Of a stretch of 64,000 bases of DNA, positions 37,534 through 46,291 are shown piece by piece. Every line of letters starts with the position of its first letter. The stretch's first letter is position 1. The DNA is taken from positions 1,674,001-1,738,000 of the forward strand of contig NZ_CP031219.1 of the NCBI RefSeq assembly GCF_003346775.1, read 5' to 3'. This DNA is from Malaciobacter mytili LMG 24559. GTDB taxonomy: Bacteria > Campylobacterota > Campylobacteria > Campylobacterales > Arcobacteraceae. Under the pieces are notes generated by a model. It was given only the letters and a program-made list of their open reading frames with translations. It was not told the DNA's origin and made no database searches. The position numbers and the translations under genes were made by a program.

Positions 37534-38205
37534 ATGAATGCATTAAAACATATAAAAGTTCTACATATTCATGATAGACAAAGTAATGAGGATTATGGTG
37601 TTTCAGAACTCAAAGAGTATTGCAAAAACTTCTATGAAGCTAATGATTGCTATAGAGGAATAGAACTTTACAAAGAAGAGAAACCTGAAATTGTAATATA
37701 TAATGTATCTTTTCCAAAAATTTCAAATGAAGAATTTATAAAAAAGATTAAACAAATTAATGAAAAAGCACAAGTTATTATAACAACACAAAGTCTTACT
37801 AAAGAGAAACTTTATAACGCAATAAACTTTCATTTAATAAAGTATTTAATTTATCCATTTAACTTAAATACACTATTAGATTCATTAAAAGATTGTATAA
37901 GAAGTATTGATTCAAATACTTCAAATATCATTAAACTATCTAAAACTTTTACATATGATAGATTTAATAAAACTCTTTTTAAAGATGAAAAATTAATTTC
38001 TTTATCTGCAAAAGAGATGGATTTTTTCCATTTATTAGTAAAAAATAAAGATAGAGCAGTTAGTTATGAAGAATTTAACCAAATTATTTGGGAGGGAGAG
38101 ATGACTAAAGATGCTTTACGATCTATTGTAAAAGATTTAAGAAAAAAAATTGATAAAAATATTATAAAAAATATTTCAGGGATTGGTTATAGAGTAAATT
38201 TATAA
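37534..38205 (+). CDS. OmpR-family regulator with degenerate receiver
   Basis: The protein has 223 residues: an N-terminal receiver-like domain (1-125) and a C-terminal winged-helix DNA-binding domain (~130-223, ending ISGIGYRVNL, a hallmark of the OmpR/PhoB effector). The receiver lacks key residues. The phospho-acceptor position reads IVIYNVSFP with Asn57 for Asp. The conserved Lys before Pro-Phe is Tyr107 (YLIYPF). One of the two early acidic residues is His13. It therefore probably works without phosphorylation, as do HP1043/CosR-type regulators of this phylum, though it is not an obvious copy of those. No kinase gene is adjacent. It is divergent from the adhesin-island genes and may control them or itself (inference). 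Confidence 0.88.
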   Translation: MNALKHIKVLHIHDRQSNEDYGVSELKEYCKNFYEANDCYRGIELYKEEKPEIVIYNVSFPKISNEEFIKKIKQINEKAQVIITTQSLTKEKLYNAINFHLIKYLIYPFNLNTLLDSLKDCIRSIDSNTSNIIKLSKTFTYDRFNKTLFKDEKLISLSAKEMDFFHLLVKNKDRAVSYEEFNQIIWEGEMTKDALRSIVKDLRKKIDKNIIKNISGIGYRVNL

Positions 38206-38215
38206 TTTACTCTAT
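38189..38215. terminator. Hairpin across two convergent stop codons
   Basis: A perfect 12-pair stem (ATAGAGTAAATT / AATTTACTCTAT) with a 3-base loop covers the last codons of the regulator and of the GGDEF-EAL gene. Their stops are only one base apart. Neither side is followed by a long T-run, so it is a weak intrinsic terminator at best, but it could end both transcripts. Confidence 0.45.
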
Positions 38216-41092
38216 AGCCTTTGGCTCACCTAAATAAAACCCTTGAGAATAATCTATTCCCATATCTGTAACAATTTCATGTATCTCTTTTGAATGTACA
38301 AATTCAGCAATTGTTTTAATATTTAACTTTTTAGTAAAAGAAACTATTAATTCAGTTACAATTTTGGCATTTAAATCTTGATTAATATATTTAATCATAG
38401 ACCCATCAATTTTTACAAAATCAACATTTAGTTTCATTAAATAATCAAAGTTTGAATATCCTGTTCCAAAATCATCAATAGCAATTTTACAACCTAAATC
38501 TTTCATAGTTTCAATAAAATTAGAAACATCTTGATAGTTTTCAATACCTTCATCTTCAACTATTTCTAAAATTAACTTTTGAGAAATACCTGGATACTCT
38601 TTTAATTTATTTTCCAATAATGCAACTGTAGGCTTATGTAAAATATCTTCTAATGTTAAGTTAATAGAAAAATCTACTTCTTTATTATGAAAATATTTAA
38701 AAGCTTTTAAAATAACTGTTTGAGTTAAAGCATGATATAACTTAGCTTTTTTTGCTATATTTAAAAATTTAAAAGGTGAGATAATAGTTCCATCTTCATC
38801 TATCATCCTAACTAAACATTCATATTTATTTATTTTATTGTCAATATTTGAAATAATAGGTTGTGCAAATATTACCAGTCTATCTTCACTAAGTGCTTTT
38901 TTAAGTTTTTGCGTCCAATTAATATTTAAAATAAGGCTTTCTTTTATATCCTTATTTTCATCAAGAACTATCAATTCTTTATTTTCTATTTTTGTATGAT
39001 TTTTTGCCATTTCGGCATTAATAAAGTAATTTTTTTCAGATGAAATACCTACTACTAAATTTATTTCTAGTTTATTTGAATCAATTAAAAAACATAAGTT
39101 TTTAATAGATGTTAATATCTCTGCACAAAGAGTTTTAAACTCCTCAAGTGAGATTTTATCTTTTGAAGTTAAAAGAGCAAACTCATCACCTTGAAGTTTG
39201 TATAAAACTGTATTATCATCAATCTTTTTTTGTAACACATTAGCTAACTCTATTAAAAGTTTATCCCCTACTTCAAAACCATAATATTCATTTATTTCTT
39301 TAAATCTTTGAATATTAAAAATTGCTAAGATTAAATCATCTTTATTTTCTAAATCTTCTAAAAGTTTTTGCCTATTTGGAAGTTTTGTTAAATGGTCTGT
39401 TATTTGAAGTCTAATTCTTTTTTCTTGATTTATTAAATCACTTACATCATATCTTATTGCAATAAACTCTTTTATACTTCCTGATACATCTAAAATAGGA
39501 ACAATTGAAGATTTAACATAATAAGTTTTTCCCTCTTTTGTTCTATTTTTTAAAACACCTTTCCATACTCGTTTATCTAAAATCGTACTCCATAAGTCTT
39601 TGTATACTTCTTTTTTTGTATCTGGGTGTTTTACTAAATTATGTTTTGCTCCTAAAAGTTCATCTCTTTTAAATCCTGAAATTTTACAAAACTCATCATT
39701 TGCAAAAGTAATAACACCTTCTTTATCTGTTTTAGATACAATGGCACTTGCATCAACTGCTTTTTTATACTCATTTAGCAAAGATAAATTAATAAGAACT
39801 TCTTTATTTTTATTTTCTATTTCCTCTTCGTTTTTTACTCTTGTTTCTATCATTTTATTTGCACAAATAGCAAGTTCACTAAACTCATAAAATTTTATAT
39901 CTTTTAAATCAATTTTTTTATTATCTGTATTTGCTTTTTTGAAAAAATCAATAAATAAAGAAAAAGTTTTATCCATATTTTTTGAGATTTTTTTAGTAAT
40001 ATAGAAAATTAGAATACTAATAATTAAGAAAAATACTAAAGAGTAAAATAATCTATAAATCATCTTTAGTTTTAAAGCCTCTTCTTGCTTTTCTAAAAAC
40101 TCATACATATTATCAAGATATACTCCAGTTCCTATAATCCAATTCCATTTTTCAAAAGTTTTTACATATGTTAATTTATCAGATAAAATATCTGTATTTG
40201 GCCTAAACCAAGAATAACTTATAAAAGCTTCTGTATTACTTTTTACAGAATTTACTAAAATATTTAAAATCTCTTTTTCTTTTATATTAGTAACTTCATT
40301 TATATTTTTATTTTCTATTTCTTTTCTATATTTATGAGCTAAAATTGTCCCTTGTTTATTTAAAACAAAAACATAACCTTTTTTATCATAAGAAATTTTT
40401 CGAATTCTATCTAAAGCCTCCTCTTTAAGAAGTTTTTCTATTCTAGATATATAATCAGCAGTAACAATAATAAAATTATATGGTTCAAATACCTTTATAT
40501 AGCCTTTTTTATTTTCTTCAGTATTTTCTTTTGGAGATAAAAATCTCCAATTTACAAATCCTTCTTTTTTTTCTTTTGCCACATCAATTATTCTTCCAAT
40601 AGAATTTTTGCCATTGATGTCCACATAACTTTTTAGTTTATAATTATTTTCATATTCAGAATTAAATCCATGAAGTAAAGTTTTACCTGAAAAATCATAT
40701 ATTGAATAATACCCATAGCCATCAAAAAACCTCACATTTCTTAAACTATTTTTTATCAACTCTAAAATTTCTTCTTTTGATTTCTTATTTTTATATTTAT
40801 TATAAATATTTAAAGTAATATTATAAGCTTCATAAGTTCTTTGTTTTAAATCAGTTTTAACTAATTCTTCTTGTTTTTGATAATTATATTCTATTAAAGA
40901 AATTGCCCTATTAACTTCTGATTTTAAATTCTCTTGTTCTTTTTCAAAAAAACTTTTTTTTAATTCTTCAGTGCTTTTTTTAAAATGATTATATTCATAA
41001 GTCGTATCAAAAATCTCAATAATTGCAACAGAAATAAATGAAATTGCAACCACAATATAAAAGATTATTTTAGATAATTTATATCTCGTCAT
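38207..41092 (-). CDS. Cache-PAS-GGDEF-EAL c-di-GMP enzyme, probably a phosphodiesterase
   Basis: The protein has 961 residues. It has a membrane helix at ~8-27, a periplasmic double-Cache-type sensor to ~335 (FEKWNWIIGTGVYLDNM), a second helix at ~345-367, a PAS domain at ~440-555, GGDEF at ~560-720 and EAL at ~730-961. The cyclase motif is degenerate: QGDEF at 634-638. In the EAL domain the signature is ECL at 758-760, but the catalytic set looks intact: Glu758, the Asn of INLTLED, the Glu of LEIVED, DDFGTGYS, VKIDGSM and SQGFYLG. I expect c-di-GMP hydrolysis, perhaps GTP-modulated, in response to a periplasmic ligand. It is convergent with the atypical regulator. Confidence 0.9.
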   Translation of the reverse strand: MTRYKLSKIIFYIVVAISFISVAIIEIFDTTYEYNHFKKSTEELKKSFFEKEQENLKSEVNRAISLIEYNYQKQEELVKTDLKQRTYEAYNITLNIYNKYKNKKSKEEILELIKNSLRNVRFFDGYGYYSIYDFSGKTLLHGFNSEYENNYKLKSYVDINGKNSIGRIIDVAKEKKEGFVNWRFLSPKENTEENKKGYIKVFEPYNFIIVTADYISRIEKLLKEEALDRIRKISYDKKGYVFVLNKQGTILAHKYRKEIENKNINEVTNIKEKEILNILVNSVKSNTEAFISYSWFRPNTDILSDKLTYVKTFEKWNWIIGTGVYLDNMYEFLEKQEEALKLKMIYRLFYSLVFFLIISILIFYITKKISKNMDKTFSLFIDFFKKANTDNKKIDLKDIKFYEFSELAICANKMIETRVKNEEEIENKNKEVLINLSLLNEYKKAVDASAIVSKTDKEGVITFANDEFCKISGFKRDELLGAKHNLVKHPDTKKEVYKDLWSTILDKRVWKGVLKNRTKEGKTYYVKSSIVPILDVSGSIKEFIAIRYDVSDLINQEKRIRLQITDHLTKLPNRQKLLEDLENKDDLILAIFNIQRFKEINEYYGFEVGDKLLIELANVLQKKIDDNTVLYKLQGDEFALLTSKDKISLEEFKTLCAEILTSIKNLCFLIDSNKLEINLVVGISSEKNYFINAEMAKNHTKIENKELIVLDENKDIKESLILNINWTQKLKKALSEDRLVIFAQPIISNIDNKINKYECLVRMIDEDGTIISPFKFLNIAKKAKLYHALTQTVILKAFKYFHNKEVDFSINLTLEDILHKPTVALLENKLKEYPGISQKLILEIVEDEGIENYQDVSNFIETMKDLGCKIAIDDFGTGYSNFDYLMKLNVDFVKIDGSMIKYINQDLNAKIVTELIVSFTKKLNIKTIAEFVHSKEIHEIVTDMGIDYSQGFYLGEPKAIE

Positions 41093-41205
41093 TATTTACC
41101 TTTTAGGAAGTTATATTTATTTTATCAAAAAATTATTTATAGAATTATAAGCTTTTTTTATATAAATATAAAATGAGTTTACACTAAAAAATTATTAAAT
41201 AAAAT

Positions 41206-41232
41206 TTGACACTTTTATATTTTATATAAAAT
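41206..41232 (+). promoter_or_regulatory. Candidate promoter of the chemoreceptor gene
   Basis: TTGACA at 41206-41211 is followed 15 bases later by TAAAAT at 41227-41232. An AAGGATCTAAC ribosome site sits just before the ATG at 41279. A full -35 box is rare in this window. The spacing is short, so the assignment is tentative. Confidence 0.4.
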
Positions 41233-41278
41233 TAATAATTAAAGTATTATTATTAGTTATATATATAAAGGATCTAAC

Positions 41279-43204
41279 ATGAAAAATTCATCAATAAAAC
41301 TAAAACTTTTAGTGTTGGTAATATTTTCTATAATTATAGTAGCTTCTACTATCATCGTAAATTCAATTATTTCTATAAAAAATATTTCTGAAACAAATAT
41401 TTCAAAATATGAAAAAGAATCATATAAATTAAAAGAATTAGAATTGAAAAATCATGTTGAAAGTGCAATAAATATTCTTATTGGTATAGCAGAAAAATCA
41501 AACTATAAAAGTGTCGAAGAACAACAAGCTATTGTAAAAGAAGTTATAAAGAATATGACCTATGGTAAAGATGGTTATTTTTGGATAAATGATTCAAATC
41601 ATATAGTTATTATGCATCCAATTAAACCTACACTTATTGGTAAAAATATGTTTAATTCAAAAGATCCAAATGGAGTAATGATTTACCAAGAAATAGTAAA
41701 AGCTGCAAATGCTAAAAAAGAAGGTGGCTTAGTAAAATATGGGTGGACTAAACCAGGAGTTGATGGAGTACAACCAAAATTTTCTTATGTTATAAGATAT
41801 GAACCTTGGGATTGGATTATAGGAACAGGTGCATATGTAGATAATGTTCAAAGAGAAGTTAATGCCATGAAAGAAGAAACTAATAGTGAAATAAATCAAA
41901 TTATTACAAAAACTTTAATATTATCAATTGCTGTTGCTATAATTATCTCAATTATCTTTATTTTTATCTCAAATAAAGTTATTATCACTCCAATTATAAA
42001 ATTTCAAAATGGACTTTTAGAGTTTTTTAAATTTATAAATAAAGAGATAACTGAAGTTAAACCCTTAGAAATTTTAGCAAATGATGAAATTGGTAAGATG
42101 TCAATTGTAGTAAATGAAAATATTGATAAAACTCAAAAAATAATTGAACAAGATGCAAAATTAATTGATAATGTAAAAGAGATTGTAAAATCAGTTAATA
42201 TGGGACTATTAGATAAAAGAGTTACAAAAGAGAGTGATTCTCAATCTTTAAGTGATTTAAAAAATTTAATTAATGAGATGTTAAATACTCTTCAAAATTT
42301 AGTAGGTGCAAATATTAATAATTTAAGTGCTGTTTTAGAAAGCTACTCAAATTATGATTTTACTAAACAATTAGATAAAAGTAATTCTGGGAAAATTGGT
42401 AATGAAATTATGCAATTAAATGCCATGATAACAAAAATGTTAAATCAAAATAATAATGATGGAATTATTTTGGAAAATAGTTCAAAAGAGTTATCACAAA
42501 ATGTAGAGACAATAAGTAAAAATGCCACAAGTCAAGCAGCATCATTAGAAGAGACAGCAGCAAGTATAGAAGAGATAACAAGTAATATAAAAAATACAAA
42601 TGAAAAAGCACAAGAGATGCTAAGAATTTCATCAGATACAAAAAACTCAGCATTAAAAGGAAAAGAGTTAGCAACAAAAACAGTAAGCTCAATGGATGAG
42701 ATAAATGAACAAGTAAATGCAATAAATGAAGCCATAACAGTAATAGATCAAATAGCATTTCAAACAAATATCTTAAGTTTAAATGCAGCAGTAGAAGCAG
42801 CAACAGCAGGAGAGGCAGGAAGAGGATTTGCAGTAGTAGCACAAGAGGTAAGAAACCTAGCAAGTAGAAGTGCCCAAGCAGCAAAAGAGATAAAAGATTT
42901 AGTAGAGAATGCAACAGTAAAAGCAGATGAAGGGAAATCAATAAGTACCTCAATGATAGAAGGGTTTTCACAATTAGAAGAGAAAATAAATCAAACAAAT
43001 AGTTTAATAGATGATGTAACAAATGCAGCAAAAGAGCAAACAATAGGGATGACACAAATAGCAGATGCAGTAAATCAACTAGATAAATTTACTCAAGAAA
43101 ATGCAACTATTGCTGATAAAACTAATGATATAGCAAGAGATACAAATAAAATTGCACTTGATGTTGTAAAAGTTGTAAAAGAATATAAATTTAATGAACT
43201 TTAA
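41279..43204 (+). CDS. Methyl-accepting chemotaxis protein, Cache sensor
   Basis: The protein has 641 residues. It has a membrane helix at ~10-32, a periplasmic single-Cache (sCache_2-like) domain at ~40-195 with GKDGYFWINDSN and WDWIIGTGAYVDN, and a second helix at ~210-235. A HAMP-like linker region follows, then the cytoplasmic signalling domain from ~400, with the hairpin tip EAGRGFAVVAQEVRNLA. It should transmit ligand binding to CheA/CheW. The DNA from about 42480 to 43085 uses A-ending codons almost exclusively, unlike both flanks, suggesting that the signalling domain was overwritten by a paralogue. A strong hairpin ends the gene. Confidence 0.95.
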   Translation: MKNSSIKLKLLVLVIFSIIIVASTIIVNSIISIKNISETNISKYEKESYKLKELELKNHVESAINILIGIAEKSNYKSVEEQQAIVKEVIKNMTYGKDGYFWINDSNHIVIMHPIKPTLIGKNMFNSKDPNGVMIYQEIVKAANAKKEGGLVKYGWTKPGVDGVQPKFSYVIRYEPWDWIIGTGAYVDNVQREVNAMKEETNSEINQIITKTLILSIAVAIIISIIFIFISNKVIITPIIKFQNGLLEFFKFINKEITEVKPLEILANDEIGKMSIVVNENIDKTQKIIEQDAKLIDNVKEIVKSVNMGLLDKRVTKESDSQSLSDLKNLINEMLNTLQNLVGANINNLSAVLESYSNYDFTKQLDKSNSGKIGNEIMQLNAMITKMLNQNNNDGIILENSSKELSQNVETISKNATSQAASLEETAASIEEITSNIKNTNEKAQEMLRISSDTKNSALKGKELATKTVSSMDEINEQVNAINEAITVIDQIAFQTNILSLNAAVEAATAGEAGRGFAVVAQEVRNLASRSAQAAKEIKDLVENATVKADEGKSISTSMIEGFSQLEEKINQTNSLIDDVTNAAKEQTIGMTQIADAVNQLDKFTQENATIADKTNDIARDTNKIALDVVKVVKEYKFNEL

Positions 43205-43234
43205 AAATACAAAAGCTTTAGCTTTTGTATTTTT
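43203..43234 (+). terminator. Intrinsic terminator after the chemoreceptor gene
   Basis: A perfect 15-pair stem (AAAAATACAAAAGCT / AGCTTTTGTATTTTT) with a 2-base spacer begins inside the TAA stop codon and ends in a T-run. This is a canonical rho-independent terminator for the + strand. The A-run on the other side would also let it act on the minus strand. Confidence 0.85.
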
Positions 43235-43312
43235 ACTTTATATAAATAAATTTTTAACCATCTATTTAATATTTTTATAGTAAAAGTTTATAAAAATATA
43301 TATGGACTATTA

Positions 43313-45082
43313 ATGAATAATCAAATAACCTTCAAATATCTTTGGACTTTACTTCTTAATAAAAAAAAGCATTTAATTATAGGTCAAATTATCACTATTA
43401 TTGCTATTTTAATTAGTATTCCAATTCCATTAATGCTCCCTGCACTTGTAGATGAAGTATTATTAAATAAACCAGATTTTTTTGTAAATAATATTAATAC
43501 TTTAATAGGTAAGGGAAGTGCTTTTTATTATATTGCCATTGTCACTATTTGTGTAATATTTTTAAGGTTTATACATTTTTTATTTAGTGCAATTATTACA
43601 AAACTTTTTACTTCTATTGCTAAATATATTACTTTTAAAATTAGAGAGAAGCTTTTAAATCATTTAAAAAATGTATGTATGAATGAATATGAAACTTTAG
43701 GAAGTGGAGCAATTGCAGCAAATCTAATAACAGATGTAAATACACTAGATAACTTTATTATTACAGGTGCAAGTAAATTTATAGCATCAATTTTAACTTT
43801 AATTGCAGTCTCTTTTGTACTTATAGCTATACACCCTATTTTAGGATTAATGATATTAATTATTCAACCTATAATTATGATACTTTCAAAAAAAATTGCA
43901 AAAAGTGTAGGAACTTTAAAAAAAGAAGAAAATAGTGCTATTGAAAAATTTCAAAATAATCTTGGAGAAGTTTTAGAACTTTTTGGGCAAATAAAAGCAA
44001 GCAATAAAGAAAGATATTTTTTTACACAGAGCATAAAAAGAGCAAAGCAAGTAAAAGATACCTCAAATGAGTTTAATTATAAAAGTATTGCTTATGAAAG
44101 ATTTTCTTTTACTATCTTTTTAGCTGCTTTTGAAATATTAAGAGCAGCAGGACTTCTTATGGTAGCTTATAGTGATTTAAGTATTGGTATGATGTTTGCT
44201 ATGTTTGGATATATTTGGTTTATTATGACTCCGGTACAAGATATTTTATCAATGCAATACTCATATGCACAAGCAAAAGCAGCTTTAGAAAGAATAAATA
44301 AGATTTTAGAATTAAAAATGGAAACAAGTGGTAATACTTTACTTTCTAAACAAAATGATTTTAGTATTGAACTTAGAAATCTTTTCTTTAGTTACAATAG
44401 TGAAAAAGAGACTTTAAAAAACATCTCTTTAAAAATACAGCCAAAAGATAAAATAGCTTTAATTGGAGCTAGTGGAAGTGGAAAAACTACACTAGCTCAA
44501 ATAATTGCAAGTTTTTATACAAAAAATTCTGGAGAATTGCTTTATAATAATATAAAAATAGAAGAATTAAATAAAGAATCCATAAGAGATAATATATTTT
44601 TAGTTTTACAAATGCCTATTCTTTTTAATAATACTCTAAGATTTAATATTACAATGGGAAATGATAAAATTGATGATTTAGAAATTTATAAAGCATTAGA
44701 AATTGCACAATTAAAAGAAAATATTGATAAAATGCCAAAAGGATTAGATACTATTGTGGGAAAACATGGTATTAGATTAAGTGGAGGACAAAGGCAAAGA
44801 TTATCAATAGCAAGAATGATAATAGCAAACCCAAAAGTTGTAATCTTTGATGAATCAACTTCTGCACTTGATGTACCTACTGAAACAAAACTATTTGATG
44901 CTTTAAAACCTATTTTAGAGAATAAAACAGTTATTACAATTGCTCATAGATTAAGTACAGTAAAAAATGCTAAAAAAATCTATGTTTTAGAAGAAGGTGA
45001 GCTTGTACAAACAGGAACTCATGAAGAGTTAGAAAAAGTAGAAGGACACTATACTAAATTTGTAAAAAATCAATTGATATAA
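43313..45082 (+). CDS. ABC exporter, MsbA-like fused permease-ATPase
   Basis: The protein has 589 residues. The N-terminal ~320 residues hold about six membrane helices (ABC transporter type 1 fold). The ATPase domain follows, with Walker A GASGSGKT at 385-392, signature LSGGQRQR, Walker B VVIFDEST and H-loop AHRLST. The complete fused half-transporter architecture fits lipid or drug exporters that work as homodimers. There is no N-terminal C39-like peptidase domain, so it is unlikely to be the type I exporter of the adhesin. The ATG at 43313 lacks a strong ribosome site. An Aat-like gene follows after 10 bases and is probably co-transcribed. The substrate is not predictable. Confidence 0.9.
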   Translation: MNNQITFKYLWTLLLNKKKHLIIGQIITIIAILISIPIPLMLPALVDEVLLNKPDFFVNNINTLIGKGSAFYYIAIVTICVIFLRFIHFLFSAIITKLFTSIAKYITFKIREKLLNHLKNVCMNEYETLGSGAIAANLITDVNTLDNFIITGASKFIASILTLIAVSFVLIAIHPILGLMILIIQPIIMILSKKIAKSVGTLKKEENSAIEKFQNNLGEVLELFGQIKASNKERYFFTQSIKRAKQVKDTSNEFNYKSIAYERFSFTIFLAAFEILRAAGLLMVAYSDLSIGMMFAMFGYIWFIMTPVQDILSMQYSYAQAKAALERINKILELKMETSGNTLLSKQNDFSIELRNLFFSYNSEKETLKNISLKIQPKDKIALIGASGSGKTTLAQIIASFYTKNSGELLYNNIKIEELNKESIRDNIFLVLQMPILFNNTLRFNITMGNDKIDDLEIYKALEIAQLKENIDKMPKGLDTIVGKHGIRLSGGQRQRLSIARMIIANPKVVIFDESTSALDVPTETKLFDALKPILENKTVITIAHRLSTVKNAKKIYVLEEGELVQTGTHEELEKVEGHYTKFVKNQLI

Positions 45083-45092
45083 AGGATTTAAA

Positions 45093-45791
45093 ATTATAGA
45101 TTATATTTCAATAGAGTGTTTAAAAAATAAAGAAATTTTAGAAGAAATATATAAAAATAAAAATAAAAACTACTATTATAGTGATGATTTTTCAAATGAA
45201 TTTTATGTAAAAGCAGCATATGAAGGCTTTATATCTATTTCTTATGAAGAAAAAGAAAACTTTGTGATTTTACCTGAGATTCAATTTGATTATGCAGTTT
45301 TATATTTTGAAAATCTTCATATTCCTAAAAAAGTAAAAAAACTTTTAAAAGAAAATGAGTTTGAATTTAAAATTAATAAAAATTATGAAGAAGTAATAGA
45401 ACAAATAGCAAAAATACATAAAGATTCTTGGATAATAAAAAAATATAAACAAACCCTTTTAAATTTAAAAGAGTATAAAAGTGAAATTGATTTTAAAATT
45501 TTTACTAGTGAAGTTTACTCAAAAGATAAAGAACTAGTTGCAGGAGAGATAGGATATAAAATAGGTGCAACATATACAAGTTTAAGTGGCTTTTGTAAAA
45601 AAGATAAAAGCTTTAATAATTATGGAAAATTACAACTTGTACTTTTAGCAAAATATTTACAAAAAAATAGTTATAAATTTTGGAATTTAGGACATCCATA
45701 TATGAAATACAAATTTGATTTAGGAGCTGAAATACTTAATAGAGAGGAATTTTTAAATATTTGGCAAGAAGCAAGAGGGTTAAATATCTGA
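45093..45791 (+). CDS. aat: Aat-like leucyl/phenylalanyl-tRNA-protein transferase, apparent ATT start
   Basis: The protein has 232 residues if started at ATT 45093. It aligns by eye with bacterial Aat along most of its length: FYVKAAYEGF where Aat has LLxAYxxGIFPW, AVLYFENLHIPKKVKKLLK (Aat: AVLWPESLHISRSMKRF), DSWI, LVAGEIGYKIG, FWNLGHPYMKYKFDLGAE and a closing REEFLNIW. Aat attaches Leu or Phe to proteins with N-terminal Lys/Arg for ClpAP/ClpS degradation. The FPW part is not conserved, so activity is uncertain. The frame is closed by TGA at 45075 and contains no ATG/GTG/TTG before GTG 45264, which would remove 57 conserved-looking residues. AAAGGA at 45081-45086 is six bases before ATT. Confidence 0.7.
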   Translation: MIDYISIECLKNKEILEEIYKNKNKNYYYSDDFSNEFYVKAAYEGFISISYEEKENFVILPEIQFDYAVLYFENLHIPKKVKKLLKENEFEFKINKNYEEVIEQIAKIHKDSWIIKKYKQTLLNLKEYKSEIDFKIFTSEVYSKDKELVAGEIGYKIGATYTSLSGFCKKDKSFNNYGKLQLVLLAKYLQKNSYKFWNLGHPYMKYKFDLGAEILNREEFLNIWQEARGLNI

Positions 45792-46193
45792 TTGGGCTTG
45801 AGCATATTCTTCTAAGTTTATATCCTCAAAAAAATTTGAAGGATTTGAAACAGATACTTGAAAATCTATGCAGTAATTATCAAAATCATCAGTGTAATAT
45901 CTATCTTCTTTATCTATATTTACTCTATTTATAGATAATAATTCTTCATATGAATCATTTGAAAAGCTTGTCTCATTTAAAAAATCAAATAAAGTATCTT
46001 GTTTAACTTCTTTTTCTAACATTGTATTAATATTTTCTTTTGAATATGAAAGTAAAAGTTTTGAGTCTATGCAATATCTTTTAGAAACAATATATGTAGG
46101 TTTTTCTAAAGTATTATTATATGTAAAACTTTTATTACTACAAGCAGTAAAGAAAAAAGGAACAAATGCTAAAAAAGCTAAACTTCTTTTCAT
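45780..46193 (-). CDS. Small predicted lipoprotein, unknown function
   Basis: The protein has 137 residues. The N-terminus is a lipoprotein signal peptide with positive residues, a hydrophobic core and a lipobox ending FFFTAC, so Cys18 is the predicted lipidation site. The mature part is acidic and Asn-rich, with two further cysteines (RYCIDSK and NYCIDFQ) that could form a disulfide. I do not recognise a family. Its 3' end overlaps the convergent Aat-like gene by 12 bases, which supports both ends being real and densely packed. The membrane it settles in is unknown; no Asp stands at +2 (Ser19), which in enterobacteria would favour the outer membrane. Confidence 0.7.
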   Translation of the reverse strand: MKRSLAFLAFVPFFFTACSNKSFTYNNTLEKPTYIVSKRYCIDSKLLLSYSKENINTMLEKEVKQDTLFDFLNETSFSNDSYEELLSINRVNIDKEDRYYTDDFDNYCIDFQVSVSNPSNFFEDINLEEYAQAQSDI

Positions 46194-46270
46194 ATATACT
46201 TCTTTTTTAATTAATATAAAAGAATAATATCTTTATTTATATAAATTTACAAATTTATTTATTAATTTAA

Positions 46271-46291
46271 ATTTTTTTAGTATTATTCCAT
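46271..46291 (+). promoter_or_regulatory. Promoter that predicts a leaderless mRNA
   Basis: A T-run, then AG, then TATTAT at 46281-46286 ends only five bases before the ATG at 46292. A start point 6-7 bases after the hexamer falls on or next to the A of ATG. No ribosome-binding sequence is present. This fits a leaderless transcript. Confidence 0.45.

Noticed and set aside
42465..43055. A 196-residue Leu-rich open frame antisense to the chemoreceptor signalling domain.
   Set aside because: It arises from the A-ending codon tract in the real gene: avoidance of T at third positions removes stops on the other strand. Its sequence is almost only Leu, Ser and His.
43313..45082. ABC exporter as the type I secretion ATPase of the adhesin.
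   Set aside because: It lacks the N-terminal C39-like domain of LapB/HlyB-type exporters and has no membrane-fusion or TolC-like gene beside it. It fits an MsbA-like lipid or drug exporter better.
45264..45791. GTG at 45264 as the start of the Aat-like gene.
   Set aside because: It would drop 57 codons that read as Aat-like protein in the same frame and has no ribosome site, whereas AAAGGA stands at the right distance from ATT 45093.
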